NCBI RefSeq assembly: GCF_026151205.1
Contig: NC_087076.1
Coordinates: forward strand, 12,881,675-12,945,674
Reading direction: 5' to 3'
Source: Bolinopsis microptera
Lineage: Eukaryota > Ctenophora > Tentaculata > Lobata > Bolinopsidae
DNA: 64,000 nucleotides
Positions 1 through 12,656 of this stretch are shown piece by piece. Position numbers and translations under genes: made by a program. The notes below the pieces were generated by a model. It searched no databases and was not told the origin of the DNA. It worked only from the letters and a program-made list of their open reading frames with translations. The stretch's first letter is position 1. Each line of letters opens with the position of its first letter.

Positions 1-2257
1 CATACGTTGTAATTGCTGTACTCTGTAAAGTTTGAAAAGTATTTAATAAAAATTAAAAAAAAAAAAATTTAACCTACAAAATCAATCGTTCTGTTGATAT
101 AATTATAAATTTTGTCAGACTTCAGAAAAATCAATCTTGCTCGCAAAGATCCACATTGAAAGTGAGCATCTGAATGGCTTTGCTGTTACCATAGTTACTA
201 ATCCCTCCCTTTTGCGTGATGAACATCTCCTGTAAACAAGTAGGAGCTATTTGATATCCATAACGAAAAATGAAAGGTGTTGACATGGTAATATTTTGAA
301 TTATTTGTATTACTGTTACATTATTGTTTAACAATAAATTGCAAGTTTTAGTTTTACGTTCAGTCAAGAATTCAGGACATATTCCAGTGCTACAAATACT
401 TGTTGTGTTCCCTCCCCATCATTAATCTTGTCACATTTTATTCTTAGGATATATATTGTGTAAATCTTTGCCAGACATTTTCTGACCTGTCTCTTGCTCC
501 ACACATGGTCCCTCCTTTTGACCGGACGTGAGACAAGTGAATCTAATGCTTACTCGACATGACCGGACTCAACTTTGAAGTTACAAGTTTCAAGCGGATC
601 ATAGTAATGGTCTTTAGTCATCCTAACAGCATGCTTTGACACACGCTCGGCGTGTGCCTGTCGAGTGCCTGCGCAAGCTGCTCTATTAATTTCAGATATC
701 AGCCCGATCGTGGGGTGCCCTTCCCCAGATGGATAAACATAAATAGCATATTCAGTTTATTTGTGGAAATTCAATCAAATAGATTGTAATGATGCACAGA
801 TCACATTCTTAAAGCCCATATCCTATTTTCGGTGATTAGTCCTCACTGTCTTTTCAATTCGGAAGAAAGCTCATTTGATAAAGCACCTTGGCTGCAAAGC
901 CTACTGGTACACATACTCCACATGGACTTAGCATATAATAATCACGTTTTTATTCATTATTTTACAAATAAATAAATAAATTGTGGCATCCCTGTAAGGC
1001 AAGATCCTTCATCTGACTCGATGTTAAATTTTGCTGAAAAATAGCTTTTCAATTATAAACATAACGACGACTCTTTGGTTTTGAGCTCTAGTTCCTAACT
1101 CAAACTGCATACGTAAATTGGAGCGTGCTTTTAAAAAAATTTCAGCTGAACTTCCGATGGTGAGCTGATAATGATATAACGATACTATGGAATATGCATA
1201 CTCAATGAAATTCGATCAAGTCACCAACAAAAATCAGGATGTTGGTTTGTCGAACGGCTCAAACCCATGTCCTGTTTTGTCATAAACAAATTTATCATAA
1301 ACAGTGAAACATCTAACTCAGGATTATTTTAATCCAGATTAAATTACCAATTTCACATTTATTGAGGAGATCGTTTTAAAATTGAATACTAAATCTCGGA
1401 CTAGCTAACTACCGGGTAATTTGGATTTGTTAAAAGTTTGCAGTTTTATTGCAGTTTGTCAACACGCCCTGATTGCAACTGGGTTCTACAGAAAACCTGG
1501 ATTTTTCTGTTGGGTGGATAAATATAATTATGTCTTCTAATTACTCATATTTCTTCAATAAATTAAGACTAAGGACTATAACTTAGGTGATTGTCAGTGC
1601 AACTGCAAGACCTGGGAGCAATTGTTCAGTTTCTCCTTAGAAACCTTAGAAACCTTAGAATTTGCACCTGGGCTTACGAGGATATTATGTGCATTGCATT
1701 AATGTACATAATACGATTTACACAAGTATTTTGAAAGCTCCTGCTAAAACAAACTTTTCGTACCACTTATATGTTTTATAAAGGCCCCCTCCAGGTACTT
1801 GTATTATGGCTAAACGTGTCACGTAGTACTAGTACAGGCAACTGAAAGTCGTTCATATTCCTATTTCTTAGTACTGTAAAATATTAGTATTTATTTTAGT
1901 TGTTTCTCATTATGTTGTAACCGTATTGTAATTATGGTTGTTTCTGATATACTGGATTCGTAGTAAATATACCGAAAACTTTTAAAAATTTGAATTTGTA
2001 TACGTTTTATCGGACTTATTGAGTAAACTTATTGGGTCATTAGCCATACATTATAGAGCATACTATTTATCGAGAATTTGCACTTTGCATATTATTAATA
2101 TTATTTGATAGAGTTTGAATTACTTCAGTTCTTTAGTACTTGGACTATGCCCTCATGAAATAATCCCCGATTTGAGCTATTTTGAGCCTCACTTGTTTCA
2201 CATAATCTTATACACCTTCTCGCATAGTGTTGAAAGTCCCCCCGAGTGGTCTCTGGT
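1..2257. other. No recognised gene
   Basis: AT-rich sequence without a convincing gene. A minus-strand open stretch at about 131-425 contains Cys-rich text (STGICPEF) and could be a terminal exon, but it has no ATG start, no clear acceptor and no family I recognise. The rest is short ORFs typical of chance. Confidence 0.5.
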
Positions 2258-2410
2258 ATGTACGTAGTACGGGACCCCAACAACTCGAATCCTCGGAGAT
2301 CAACACTCGACACAGACACCAATAAACCTGAACAAATAGAACTGATAAACAAGAAGAAGAAAAAGAAGAAATTCGGAAGGAAGAAGCATAGATCTGACGA
2401 CTCGGAAGAG
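2258..2410 (+). CDS. Candidate first coding exon, 51 codons, Lys-rich
   Basis: An ATG opens 51 codons that end exactly at a good splice donor (GAG|GTAAGA) in phase 0. The segment is hydrophilic and ends in a run of lysines followed by FGRKKHRSDDSEE. The GRKK-x-x-S text resembles the candidate exon at 13340. No downstream partner exon is visible before the minus-strand gene cluster. It could be the farthest of the alternative first exons proposed for the TRPM2-like gene, about 31 kb away, or the first exon of an unrelated transcript. The donor and open frame are seen directly; the assignment is inference. Confidence 0.35.
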
Positions 2411-3056
2411 GTAAGACTTACAGTTTCAATAATTTCAAGTAGTTTAATGATCTGTAGATTAGATATTGTCATATTAGTATATTTTAGTTATCATGAAGAT
2501 ATGAAAAGAAGTATTTTTGACTCGCTTGTGACTCTACTATTTTTTGGCTAGGTTTAAACCTGGTTACAACACTACAAATATATTACTTTATTGGGGTGAT
2601 AATTCCTTGTGGATGGATGTAAAAAGCCGAAAACAGTCGAGTCACAAGCAGGTCACCTCGATATACTTCCTTTCATGTCTTCATGATCACTATTCATCTT
2701 ATGATTCTACAACCATTGCTACCATTTCATTTTTTAACTCAACGTCAGGCTTCTCCGATCAGTGATCGGCGGCGGTGTTGACCAAAATAACACCAGCGGC
2801 GGCGGTATGAAATAAATGTCAAGTAAATTTCGGTTTATCGTGCAATTAACTTTGTCGAACCACCTCAGTTTTGCTATTCAGTAAACTGTGTTCAAAAATA
2901 AAATTGATACGCAAATATGTTCAAAGTTTAAAAGAAAATAAAAGGTGCAGTAAGTCCGATTACATTTTATAGGCAACAAAATAGTAATTTTTGGAGCAGA
3001 AAAATGCGTACTTAGGTTTTTGACATTTATTCGTGATCTTTGGCTCATATTAAGTA

Positions 3057-4384
3057 TCAGCCCTGCTGCTGACCAGATCCTTTTTTAGATTGAAACTTCG
3101 TGGACTTTGGTTTTTTGTCGTCGTTCTTGCTTTCTTCTTTTCTCTCTCCCTTTGACTTACAAATAAGAGGATCTGCGTTGTCTTCATGTATTAGGACGTA
3201 ATCTTTGAATTTCACCCGAACACATTCCAAACACTTTTTAAGGAATTTTCCCAAAAACACGAGATGTCTGCCTTTACCCATTTCCCGTGTGGTCTCGAGA
3301 TCCAGGGGAACCTTTCTTCCGCACATTGTTGCACTGAAATCAGCACGCTTTGGCATCACATCATTTGACTTAGGAACATCTTCAAAATATTCGTATATCC
3401 TTCCGAGCTTGACGTATCTTGCATCGAATGTTATGTAAAACTTTGTTAATCCAACGTGTATTTCGATGTTGTAGAATTGCAGAAAAGGAGGGTCATTGTT
3501 GTGGCAAAACACAGCGGCGGCTTGGTTTCTGGAACAGGGAAAATGAGTTTCCGTCGATTTCCAGCATGTGTCATCAATTTTAATATTGTTGGTAGCGTTT
3601 AGCATCTGTACGCCCAGGGTGGTATTTGTATGTTCAGCATCTTTGTCAAGGTGGGCATGTGCCTTTCCAGGATGGTGTATGAGACTAGATGCACGGAAAC
3701 AGTGGAACCGCCTGGAATCGTAGTGAACAATTCCATTCTCACGAAGTTTCAATTCAAGTGGATCCTCAGTCCTCCCCATCAATATGTCCCGAAAAGCAAG
3801 TGTGCGACTTTCTAAACTTATGGAGGTTCTACGACCAGTTTTAAACCCGTGCAATTGACATACATAAATGGCGGTTCGATCATTAAATTCATCATCGCAT
3901 ATGGGTTGATAACCGCCGCTGATCACCATGAGGGCACCCTGCTCGTCACGTTTCATCAAGCTCATACGAAGATCTTCTGGCTTTATAATTAAAGAAGACG
4001 CATCCTTGTTGGATAGTTCTAGAGCATCGTATTTCCTCAAGGATTTTATGTATAACTCATAGGGTACGTCAGGAGGTTCTAAGGTCTCTACGTCCATGTG
4101 TGACTGTGAGACGTAGCTGGGGACGCTTCTTTGGCAATCGCAGGACTCGTCATATTGAGGAGAATATGTAAACTTAAACGTATTTGGATAATAATTTTTG
4201 AGGGTAGAATACATTGACATACCACCCCCAATATACCAATCACCTGCAAGTCTTCCATCGTTATCATTATCCACTGCTGCTTTCCATCTAGACGGCTTCT
4301 CCCGCCTTTTATTCCTTCTATGTTCACGAACAGAAAAATCAATAAAAGCACTGAAATTAATTTCCAGTAAGTACCTCGCAGCAT
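3057..4384 (-). CDS. Secreted SRCR-like protein, copy 1, with a frameshift after the signal peptide
   Basis: The conserved start codon is CAT at 4382-4384 (MLRGTYWKLISVLL), giving a signal peptide with a strong hydrophobic core that ends near VNIEG. The mature part is open from about 4274 to the stop at 3057, but in another frame: compared with copy 3, one A is missing near 4311-4314. The mature region carries an ICDDEF...AIYVCQLHGF stretch and a later CSRNQAAAVFC stretch, the layout of the first and last Cys strands of a scavenger receptor Cys-rich domain, with an unusual insert between them. It ends in a Lys/Gln-rich tail. Intronless. Either a recent pseudogene, a sequencing error, or a gene using another start. 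Function unknown; extracellular recognition is only suggested by the SRCR resemblance. Confidence 0.7.
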
Positions 4385-5260
4385 CACACTATCTGAACTG
4401 GAGAATATTTTGATACAGCGATCGTCCGGAGTGCAACACAAGTATTTAGCGAAGGAAATAATTAAAAGTTAAATTAAACTTGAGCTCGATCCTAAATCCT
4501 ACTCGAGTAGTGTGGACAACGAGCATCGATTTATTTTTCATCAGGATTTGGGGCTCATTTTCAAGCAAACATCATATTCATAACATTACTAATATCCAAA
4601 TGACATGAATCTGACTGAAACTGAAAGCTCGCGTAATGAAGACCATTTATTTGAATGAGATGGAAATATTTAAAGTCAACAAATGGATGTTATTTTAGAT
4701 AATGGATGAAGTTATAGGTAAATTACTGAAACAAATGTCGCTCCAAGTAGAAATAGGCGATTTCGAAAGCTGAACATCGAAAGGAACCTCTGAACTCTTA
4801 CCAGCAGCTATGAGGTGGTCGAGTTACAAGCAGGTCACCTCGATATACTTCCTTTCATGTCTTCATGATCACTATTTATCTTATGATTCTACAACCAGTG
4901 CTACCATTTCATTTTCTAACTCAACGTCAGGCACTCAGGCTTGTCCGATGTGGTTCAAGTGATCGTCGGCGGCGTTGACCAAAATAACACCAGCGGCGGC
5001 GTGAATAACAAATGTCAAGTAAATTTTGGTTTATGATCGTGCGATTAACTTTGTCGAACCACACTAGTTTTGCTATTCAGTATTCAGCAAGCTGTGTTCA
5101 AAAATAAAATTGATACGCAAATATGTTCAAAGTTTAAAAGAAAATATAAGGTGCAGTAAGTCCGATTACATTTTCTAGGCAACAAAATCGTAATTTTTGG
5201 AGCAGAATAATGCGTACTTAGGGTTTTTGACATTCATTCGTGATCTTTGGCTCGTAAGTA

Positions 5261-6570
5261 TCAGCCCTGCTGCTGACCAGATCCTTTTTTAGATTGAAAC
5301 TTCGTGGACTTTGGTTTTTTGTCATCGTTCTCGCTCACTTCTTTTTTCTCTCCCTTTGACTTACAAATGAGACGATCTGCGCTGTCCTCCGTTATTAGGA
5401 CGTAATCTTTGAATTTCATCCGAACACATTCCAAACACTTTTTAAGGAATTTTCCCAAAAACACGAGATGTCTGCCTTTACCCATTTCCCGTGTGGTCTC
5501 GAGATCCAGGGGAACCTTCCTTCCGCACATTGTCGCACTGAAATCAGCACGCTTTGGCATCACATCATTTGACTTAGGAACATCTTCAAAATATTCGTAT
5601 ATCCTTCCGAGCTTGACGTATCTTGCATCGAATGTTATGTAAAATTTTGTCAATCCAACGTGTATTTCGATGTTGTAGAATTGCAGAAAAGGAGGGTCAT
5701 TGTTGTGGCAAAACACAGCGGCGGCTTGGTTTCTGGAACAGGGTATATGAGTTTCCGTCAGTTTCCAGCATGTGTCAGTAATTGAAATATTGTTGGTAGT
5801 GTTTAGCATCTGTACGCCCAGGGTGGTATCTGTGTGTTCAGCATTTTTGCCAAGGTGGGTATGTGCCTTTCCAGTATGGTGTATGAGACTAGCTGCACGG
5901 AAACAGTGGAACCGCCTGGAATCGTAGTGAACAATTCCGTTCTCGCGAATTCTCAATTCTAATGGATTCTCAGTCCTCCCTATCAATATGTTCCGAAAAG
6001 CAAGTTTGCGACTTTCTAAACTTATGGAGGTTCTACGACCAGTTTTAAACCCGTGCAATTGACATACATAAATGGCGGTTCGATCATTAAATTCGTCATC
6101 GCATATGGGTTGATAACCGCTGCTTATCACCATGAGGGCACCCCGCTCGTCACGTTTCATCAAGCTCATACGAAGATCTTCTGGCTTTATAGAAGACGCA
6201 TCCTCGTTAGATAGTTCTAGAGCACCGTATTTCCTTAAGGATTTTATGTATAAATCAAGGGGTACGTCAGGAGGGTCTAAGGTCTCTACGTCTCCGTGTG
6301 ACTGTGAGACGTAGCTGGGGACGCTTCTTTGGCAATCGCAGGACTCGTCATATTGAGAAGAATAAGTAAACTTAAACGTATTTGGATAATACTTTTCGTG
6401 GGTATTATACTTTCCCATTCCACCCACAATATACCAACCTGCATCGTTATCGTTATCCACAGCTTCTTTCCATCTGACGGCTTCTCCCGCCTTTTATCCC
6501 CTTCTATGTTCACGAACAGAAAAATCAATAAAAGCACTGAAATTAATTTCCAGTAACTATCTCGCATCAT
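5261..6570 (-). CDS. Secreted SRCR-like protein, copy 2, with a frameshift after the signal peptide
   Basis: The start by homology is the double Met at 6565-6570 (MMRDSYWKLISVLL), followed by the same signal peptide as in the other copies. The mature frame runs from about 6460 to 5261 and has the same Cys-rich blocks and Lys/Gln-rich tail. It lacks one C near 6475-6477 relative to copy 3, which breaks the frame in the linker after the signal peptide, at a different base from the break in copy 1. A short in-frame deletion (loss of GRLAGD) is also seen. Substitutions in the mature part leave the Cys positions intact, which argues that this region was under constraint until recently. The flanks are shared with copies 1 and 3. 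Confidence 0.7.
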
Positions 6571-7441
6571 CAAACTATCTGAACTGGAGAACATTTTGAT
6601 ACAGCGATCGTCCGGAGTGCAACACAAGTATTTAGCGAAGGAAATAATTAAAAGTTAAATTAAACTTGAGCTCGATCCTAATAGAGTAGTGAGGCCAACA
6701 AGCATCGATTTATTTTTCATCAGGATTTGGGGCTCATTTCCAAGCAAACATCATACTATTACCAATATCCAGATGACATGAATGGAAGCTCGCGTAATGA
6801 AGACCAATTATTTGAATGAGATGGAAATATTTAAAGTCCACAAATGGACCTTAATAGAGGGTTAGTCAGTACACGTGTATTTGTAACTTTAGATAATGGA
6901 TAGGTTATAGGAAAATAACTGAAACAAATGTCGCTCCAAGTAGAGAATATTTCGAAAGCCGAACATCGAAAGGAACCTCTGAACTCTTACCAGCAGCTAT
7001 GAGGTGGTCGAGTTACAAGCAGGTCACCTCGATATACTTCCTTTCATGTTTTCATGATCACTATTCCTCTTATGATTCTAAAACCAGTGCTACCTTTTCA
7101 TTTTCTAACTCAACGTCAGGCTTGTCCGATGTGGTTCAAGTGGTCGGCGGCGGCGTTGACCAAAATAACACCAGCGGCGGTGTGAATAACAAATGTCAAG
7201 TAAATTTCGGTTTATGATCGTGCGATTAACTTTGTCGAACCACACTAGTTTTGCTATTCAGTATTCAGCAAGCTGTGTTCAAAAATAAAATTGATACGCA
7301 GATATGTTCAAAGTTTAAAAGAAAATATAAAGTGCAGTAAGTCCGATTACATTTTCTAGGCAACAAAATCGTAATTTTTGGAGCAGAATAATGCGTACTT
7401 AGGGTTTTTGACATTCATTCGTGATCTTTGGCTCGTAATTA

Positions 7442-8764
7442 TCAGCCCTGCTGCTGACCAGATCCTTTTTTAGATTGAAACTTCGTGGACTTTGGTTTTT
7501 TGTCATCGTTCTTGCTTTCTCCTTTTCTCTCTCCCTTTGACTTACAAATAAGGGGATCTGCGTTGTCTTCCTTTATTAGGATGTAATCTTTGAATTTCAT
7601 CCGAACACATTCCAAACACTTTTTAAGGAATTTTCCCAAAAACACGAGATGTCTGCCTTTACCCATTTCCCGTGTGGTCTCGAGATCCAGGGGAACCTTC
7701 CTTCCGCACATTGTCGCACTGAAATCAGCACGCTTTGGCATCACATCATTTGACTTAGGAACATCTTCAAAATATTCGTATATCCTTCCGAGCTTGACGT
7801 ATCTTGCATCGAATGTTATGTAAAACTTTGTTAATCCAACGTGTATTTCGATGTTGTAGAATTGCAGAAAAGGAGGGTCATTGTTGTGGCAAAACACAGC
7901 GGCGGCTTGGTTTCTGGAACAGGGCAAATGAGTTTCCGTCAGTATCCAGCATGTGTCAGTAATTGAAATATTGTCGGTAGCGTTTAACATCTGTACGCCC
8001 AGGTTGGTATTTGTATGTTCAGAATCTTTGTCAAGGTGGGCATGTGCCTTTCCAGGATGGTGTATGAGACTAGATGCACGGAAACAGTGGAACCGCCTGG
8101 AATCGTAGTGAACAATTCCGTTCTTGCGAAGTTTCAATTCTAATGGAATCTCAGTCCTCCCCATCAATATGTCCCGAAAAGCAAGTTTGCGACTTTCTAA
8201 ACTTATGGAGGTTCTACGACCAGTTTTAAACCCGTGCAATTGACATACATAAATGGCGGTTCGATCATTAAATTCATCATCGCATATGGGTTGAGAACCA
8301 CCGCTGATCACCATGAGGGCACCCCGCTCGTCACGTTTCATCAAGCTCATACGAAGATCTTCTGGCTTTACAGAAGCCTTATCCTTGTTGGATAGTTCTA
8401 GAGCATCGTATTTCCTTAAGGATTTTATGTATAACTCAAGGGGTACGTCAGGAGGTTCTAAGGTCTGTACGTCCATGTGTGACTGCGAGACGTAGCTGGG
8501 GACGCTTCTTTGGCAATTACAGGACTCGTCATATTGAGGAGAATATGTAAACTTAAACGTATTTGGGTAATATATTTCGAGGGTATTATGCTTTGGCATT
8601 CCACCCACAATATACCAATCACCTGCAAGTCTTCCATCGTTATCGTTATCCACTGCTGCTTTCCATCTGGACGGCTTCTCCCGCCTTTTATTTCCTTCTA
8701 TGTTCACGAACAGAAAAATCAATAAAAGCACTGAAATTAATTTCCAGTAACTACCTGGCAGCAT
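7442..8764 (-). CDS. Secreted SRCR-like protein, copy 3, intact (440 aa)
   Basis: This is the only copy with one uninterrupted frame. The ORF extends up to 8821, but the Met at 8762-8764 is chosen as start because it is conserved in all three copies and sits just before the signal peptide (residues 1-24, core ISVLLLIFLFV). Around residues 161-179 CDDEFNDRTAIYVCQLHGF matches the CDDxW...AxVVCrQLGF signature of SRCR domains, and around residues 282-292 CSRNQAAAVFC resembles the domain's closing strand. About 100 residues lie between them, longer than in a standard ~100-residue SRCR domain, so this is a divergent or expanded form. The C-terminal 30 residues are Lys-, Ser- and Gln-rich. No transmembrane segment follows the signal peptide, so secretion is likely. 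No introns. Confidence 0.8.
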   Translation of the reverse strand: MLPGSYWKLISVLLLIFLFVNIEGNKRREKPSRWKAAVDNDNDGRLAGDWYIVGGMPKHNTLEIYYPNTFKFTYSPQYDESCNCQRSVPSYVSQSHMDVQTLEPPDVPLELYIKSLRKYDALELSNKDKASVKPEDLRMSLMKRDERGALMVISGGSQPICDDEFNDRTAIYVCQLHGFKTGRRTSISLESRKLAFRDILMGRTEIPLELKLRKNGIVHYDSRRFHCFRASSLIHHPGKAHAHLDKDSEHTNTNLGVQMLNATDNISITDTCWILTETHLPCSRNQAAAVFCHNNDPPFLQFYNIEIHVGLTKFYITFDARYVKLGRIYEYFEDVPKSNDVMPKRADFSATMCGRKVPLDLETTREMGKGRHLVFLGKFLKKCLECVRMKFKDYILIKEDNADPLICKSKGERKGESKNDDKKPKSTKFQSKKGSGQQQG

Positions 8765-9124
8765 CACACTATATCTGAAGTGGAGAATATTTTGATACAG
8801 CGATCGTCCGGATAACAACACAAGTATTTAGCGAAAGAAATAATTAAAAGTTAAATTAAACTTGAGCTCGATCCTAAATCCTAATAAAGTAGTGTGGGCA
8901 ACAAGCATCGATTTATTTTTCATCAGGATTTGGGGCTCATTTCCAAGCAAACATCATACTATTACCAATATCCAGATCACATGAATCTGACTGAAACTGA
9001 AAGCTCGTGTCATAAAGACCATTTATTTGAATGAGATGAAAATATTTAAAGTCCACAAATGGACCTTAATAGAGGTTTAGTCGATTGGACAGGGGTCCGC
9101 GAACATGGCGTTGAACATGGTTGT

Positions 9125-9192
9125 TGACAACACCATGACAACACCATGACAACACCATGACAACAACATGACAACACCACGACAACAACATG
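9125..9192. repeat. Simple tandem repeat, ACAACACCATG unit
   Basis: About six copies of an 11-bp unit (ACAACACCATG with variants ACAACAACATG) in a row. Related CATGACAACACCATC text recurs near 9420. Confidence 0.85.
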
Positions 9193-9802
9193 TCTACATT
9201 TAACCCGACACGATTTTCACGACTGTTTTTAAGTATGGCATTAAATACTTAAAACTTTAACAGCAAATCAGACAGCAGGCGTGTCAGAAATCAATAAGGA
9301 GCCATTTAAAGTTAAAAATATTTGAATTGTGCTAATTATATAGCCTCTACGCCGTAACGAAACCGTTACAAATGCGACAAATCTTCAACCGACAAATGTG
9401 ACAACCATCTACCGCAACACCATGACAACACCATCTACCACAACCTAGCAAACATACAACCTTTCCACACTTCGCTGTTCATTACCGTTAAAAATATAAC
9501 CGTTTGTTTTGCGCTTACCGATGTTATAACCGAATATTGGGTCAGCCCGCAGATTGAATATTACACAAATAAATTTATCCGTTCACAAGATGAAACAGTT
9601 TAGTGAGTATCCTGAAGTTTTACGGCTGTCTAAATTGCAAAGCCTGCACGAGATTACTAAACTCTGAAACTTTAAAGTTGCACACTGAACTCTACCCTCC
9701 AGTTGCGTACACACGATTAATAAGTTAATACGCTGCTTTCACGACCTAATTAGAACCAGTGGTCGGTAATCAGTTCCTCTGTCTGGACCATGTTTGGTTC
9801 TT

Positions 9803-10397
9803 CTCCAGTGTACAACTCAGTTCCTGTTTCTTTGTCTGTGATGATTATTTGAGTATGTTCCACAGTCCACTTGACACCCCATACCAGTCATTTATCATTT
9901 GGAAGGTATTTTAAGGTATATTTTAAGGTGCTTGAGGTATTTTAAGACTCCAGGAATATTTCTTCGCCCCAGATGGGTTCAGTAGCATGGGAGATATTAA
10001 TTCTTTTCATGCAAACAAGTGAAAACGAATCTTTTATGTCATGTATCCAGGGTTTGGACTGGAATTGCCCGCTTAAAGAACTTCCATCGCGTTACATTAC
10101 ATAATTTTCTGAAACATATATTACATTTACAATAAATTATGCAATATCACAACATTACAATCAACAAAATAAATTTACTCCAGTGTACAACTCAGTTCCT
10201 GTTTCTTTGCCTGTGATGATTATTTGAGTATGTTCCATAGTCCACTTGATCACACATCCCATACCAGTCATTTATCATTTGGAAGGTATTTTAATGTATT
10301 TTAAGGTATTTTAATGTATATTTTAATGTGCTTGAGGTATTTTAAGACTCCAGGAATATTATTTCGCCCCAGTTGGGTTCAGTAGCATGGGAGATAT
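9803..10397. repeat. Direct repeat of ~195-220 bp, two copies
   Basis: Copy A at 9803-9993 and copy B at 10178-10397 share long identity (both begin CTCCAGTGTACAACTCAGTT and end near GTAGCATGGGAGATAT), with small indels in a GGTATTTTAA-rich part. No ORF is present, and terminal inverted repeats are not obvious. Confidence 0.8.
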
Positions 10398-12126
10398 ATC
10401 TACATTAGGAGCGATGTACAAATAAACTGCGCTTCATCGTCATGTTTCAAGCGTTTTATTTCTTTAAAATTTGTTATGAGTTTTTTATCGAATTAGTTTT
10501 CCATAATGCCAAAAATTGGATCAGCTAATCTTCATTCTGGACACTTATATAATTAAATAAACATAAAGTAAAATATTTACAGCAAATACTTGGAATGCTA
10601 AAAAACGAGACATTTCGCGGTTCTGAGATAGTTTATTAATCACAATTATCACGTTTTTTGTTTCCACATTAGGAGTGGACATACTCGAAAGAGCAGTCAT
10701 GGCGTGATATTTTCTAATCGTTTAAACGTAACATCATGATTGCTACCTGCCAGCTAAAACACATACCAAACGTAAACAACAGATCGGTCATCTTGCCTTT
10801 AATTGATCTGTTCGCGGAATTTAAGAATTCGTGGAAATTTCGAACCCAAATCTAAGCAGTTTTGGCTCCGAATCTGCCCGAAAGAGGAGAAATGGTCAGC
10901 CGTCTAGGAAGCAGGGCTTTCCTAGTCTATACTATAATCCGAAAGATTATATCTTTGTAAGATTTGCGAGCGACATTTCGATCGGTTTGTTGTTATTGCG
11001 TTGTGTTTAAATATCAATAGTTCCCACAGTCAGACAACGAATGAGTTGTGTTTACTGCGAGCAACATTTTAATCGGCTGTATCTCGGTTGTGATATTTGT
11101 TGATGCGATAAACACTTACTAACAAAGAATACTATTAGCTGTGACCACGGGTTTTCTAGTTATTATATAATGAAGATGTTTATATTTATAGAATCTACAA
11201 ATATTTATAGATAATAATATCATATTAACGAGTGATACTCGTAGAACATTTGTTCCAAGACCGCGCCGTCGATGAGTCCAACTCGGCGCGCGATTTGTTA
11301 GGTAATTAACCTACAATTATAATATTGTGCTACAAAATTAAGTTAGGAAATAACGAAGATGCGGGATCAATATAAGTAAATATAAGCTGTCTAAATATTT
11401 TATTTCTTTGACGTAGGCCTTTTCTTCTTTTCTTTTGGCCCTTTGTACTGTGTACATCCTTGTATCAATAAGAGTTTGTTGACAAGGCTGCGGTCTAAGA
11501 TTAGGTGGGGGAACTGATGGACTGCTATCCTGAGCTCACCAATTCTTAAAATAAGATTTTTTAAATAACTTAAACGTTTAACCCTTAATACTGCAATGTT
11601 CATGCGGTCTAAGTGTCACTAACTTTACCTAGTATCATTTTCAATGAAATGCACATACGTCTAGCTAACGCCTGTTAGTCTGGCACGATTATTATTCCGG
11701 GTTCCCTAAATCCTGGAAATTAAAAGATTGAAGTTCAGCCTCATAACTAATCATATTAATGATGAGCTTGAGCGTTTATCTTAATAAAAATTGGGTTCTG
11801 TAATCTTGGAAGCTAAACGATTAAAGATTAACTCGATCTACCAAACTGATTACGACAAAGGAAGGTCGAAAACCCCCAAACTTCCAAAAATAGGATGTCG
11901 AATCTAGAACCTAGATTCGACATCCTATTGTTTGTAATAGTAGTAGTATTAGTATTATATGATCCGGCGTGTGCAGATGTGCAGGTGCAGCGTTATTTGG
12001 CCCTAATTCTCCAAGTTAATCAGATTTTTGTAAGAGTTAAAGTTAATCATGAGAGGAGGATGTTGTTGGCTAAGTTGATTTTCTGTATGGTGAGCTTCAA
12101 ACCATCTCTCTGTGCTTTTACTTTGT
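10398..12126. other. No recognised gene
   Basis: AT-rich intergenic sequence. A minus-strand ORF at 11400-11603 ends in a Lys-rich tail but matches nothing I know. A plus-strand ORF from 11895 starts inside a perfect short palindrome (ATCTAGAACCTAGAT region) and has a hydrophobic N-terminus; I treat it as chance. Confidence 0.4.
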
Positions 12127-12250
12127 TCTACGTGCTCTATACCAAGTTTCTATAATTTAAATTAAAAAACAGGATACGAAATTATTTTAGCATCTACGTG
12201 TTCTATACCAAGTTTCTATAATTTAAATTTAAAAAACATGATACGAAATC
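12127..12250. repeat. Tandem duplication of ~69 bp
   Basis: The text CTATACCAAGTTTCTATAAT followed by TTAAATT(T)AAAAAACA(G/T)GATACGAAAT occurs twice, starting near 12136 and 12206. Confidence 0.75.
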
Positions 12251-12507
12251 GTTTTACTTTTAGCATTTCAATAATAGTGCCTATAAGCATCTCCTGGTCG
12301 TTAGACAGAAGTGGTACTTTGAAAGTGATATCACGTCTATAATAGTCTACTCAGTTATAACTAGGGTACTGGGTATCAGTACGTGACTAGAAGTTCTATA
12401 ACTAGGGTATAATACGTGACTAATACCGGACTAGTACCGGACTAGAAGTTCTAGTCACGTATTATAAAATTATAGTATAATACGCGACTAGAATTAGTAC
12501 TAGTCCG

Positions 12508-12656
12508 CAGGGACAAAAGGAAATCGCGGCATGTACGAAATCGCGATTTTTCCCATTATTTGCGACAAATTTTATGTATAGTTTAATGTGTAGCCTGTTA
12601 AAAATCGCAGTATCGCGATTTTTGGCCAAAATAATCGCGAAATCCTTTTGTCCCTG
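12508..12656. mobile_element. hAT-type MITE, 149 bp, with 8-bp target site duplication
   Basis: The element begins CAGGGACAAAAGGAAA and ends with the near inverted complement (TCCTTTTGTCCCTG). It is flanked on both sides by the identical octamer CTAGTCCG (12500-12507 and 12657-12664). A CAGGG terminus with an 8-bp duplication is the hallmark of hAT-superfamily elements. The interior has no coding capacity and carries more inverted AATCGCG(A)TTTTT blocks. It sits inside a larger cluster of CTAGTCACGTATTATA palindromes (12343-12790), possibly older insertions of a related element. Confidence 0.85.

Larger units (their letters stand above)
2637..9080. repeat. Three tandem ~2.18 kb gene-containing units
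   Basis: The landmark sequence GGTCACCTCGATATACTTCC recurs at about 2658, 4834 and 7023. The whole unit, including gene, 5' flank and 3' flank, is repeated three times in direct orientation with a spacing of 2175-2190 bp. Similarity is high throughout the coding part and also in the flanks, which indicates recent segmental duplication or gene conversion. Small indels distinguish the copies. Confidence 0.9.

Noticed and set aside
11895-12155. 86-aa ORF with hydrophobic N-terminus
   Set aside because: Starts inside a short palindrome, has no conserved features, and its downstream half lies beside a local duplication.
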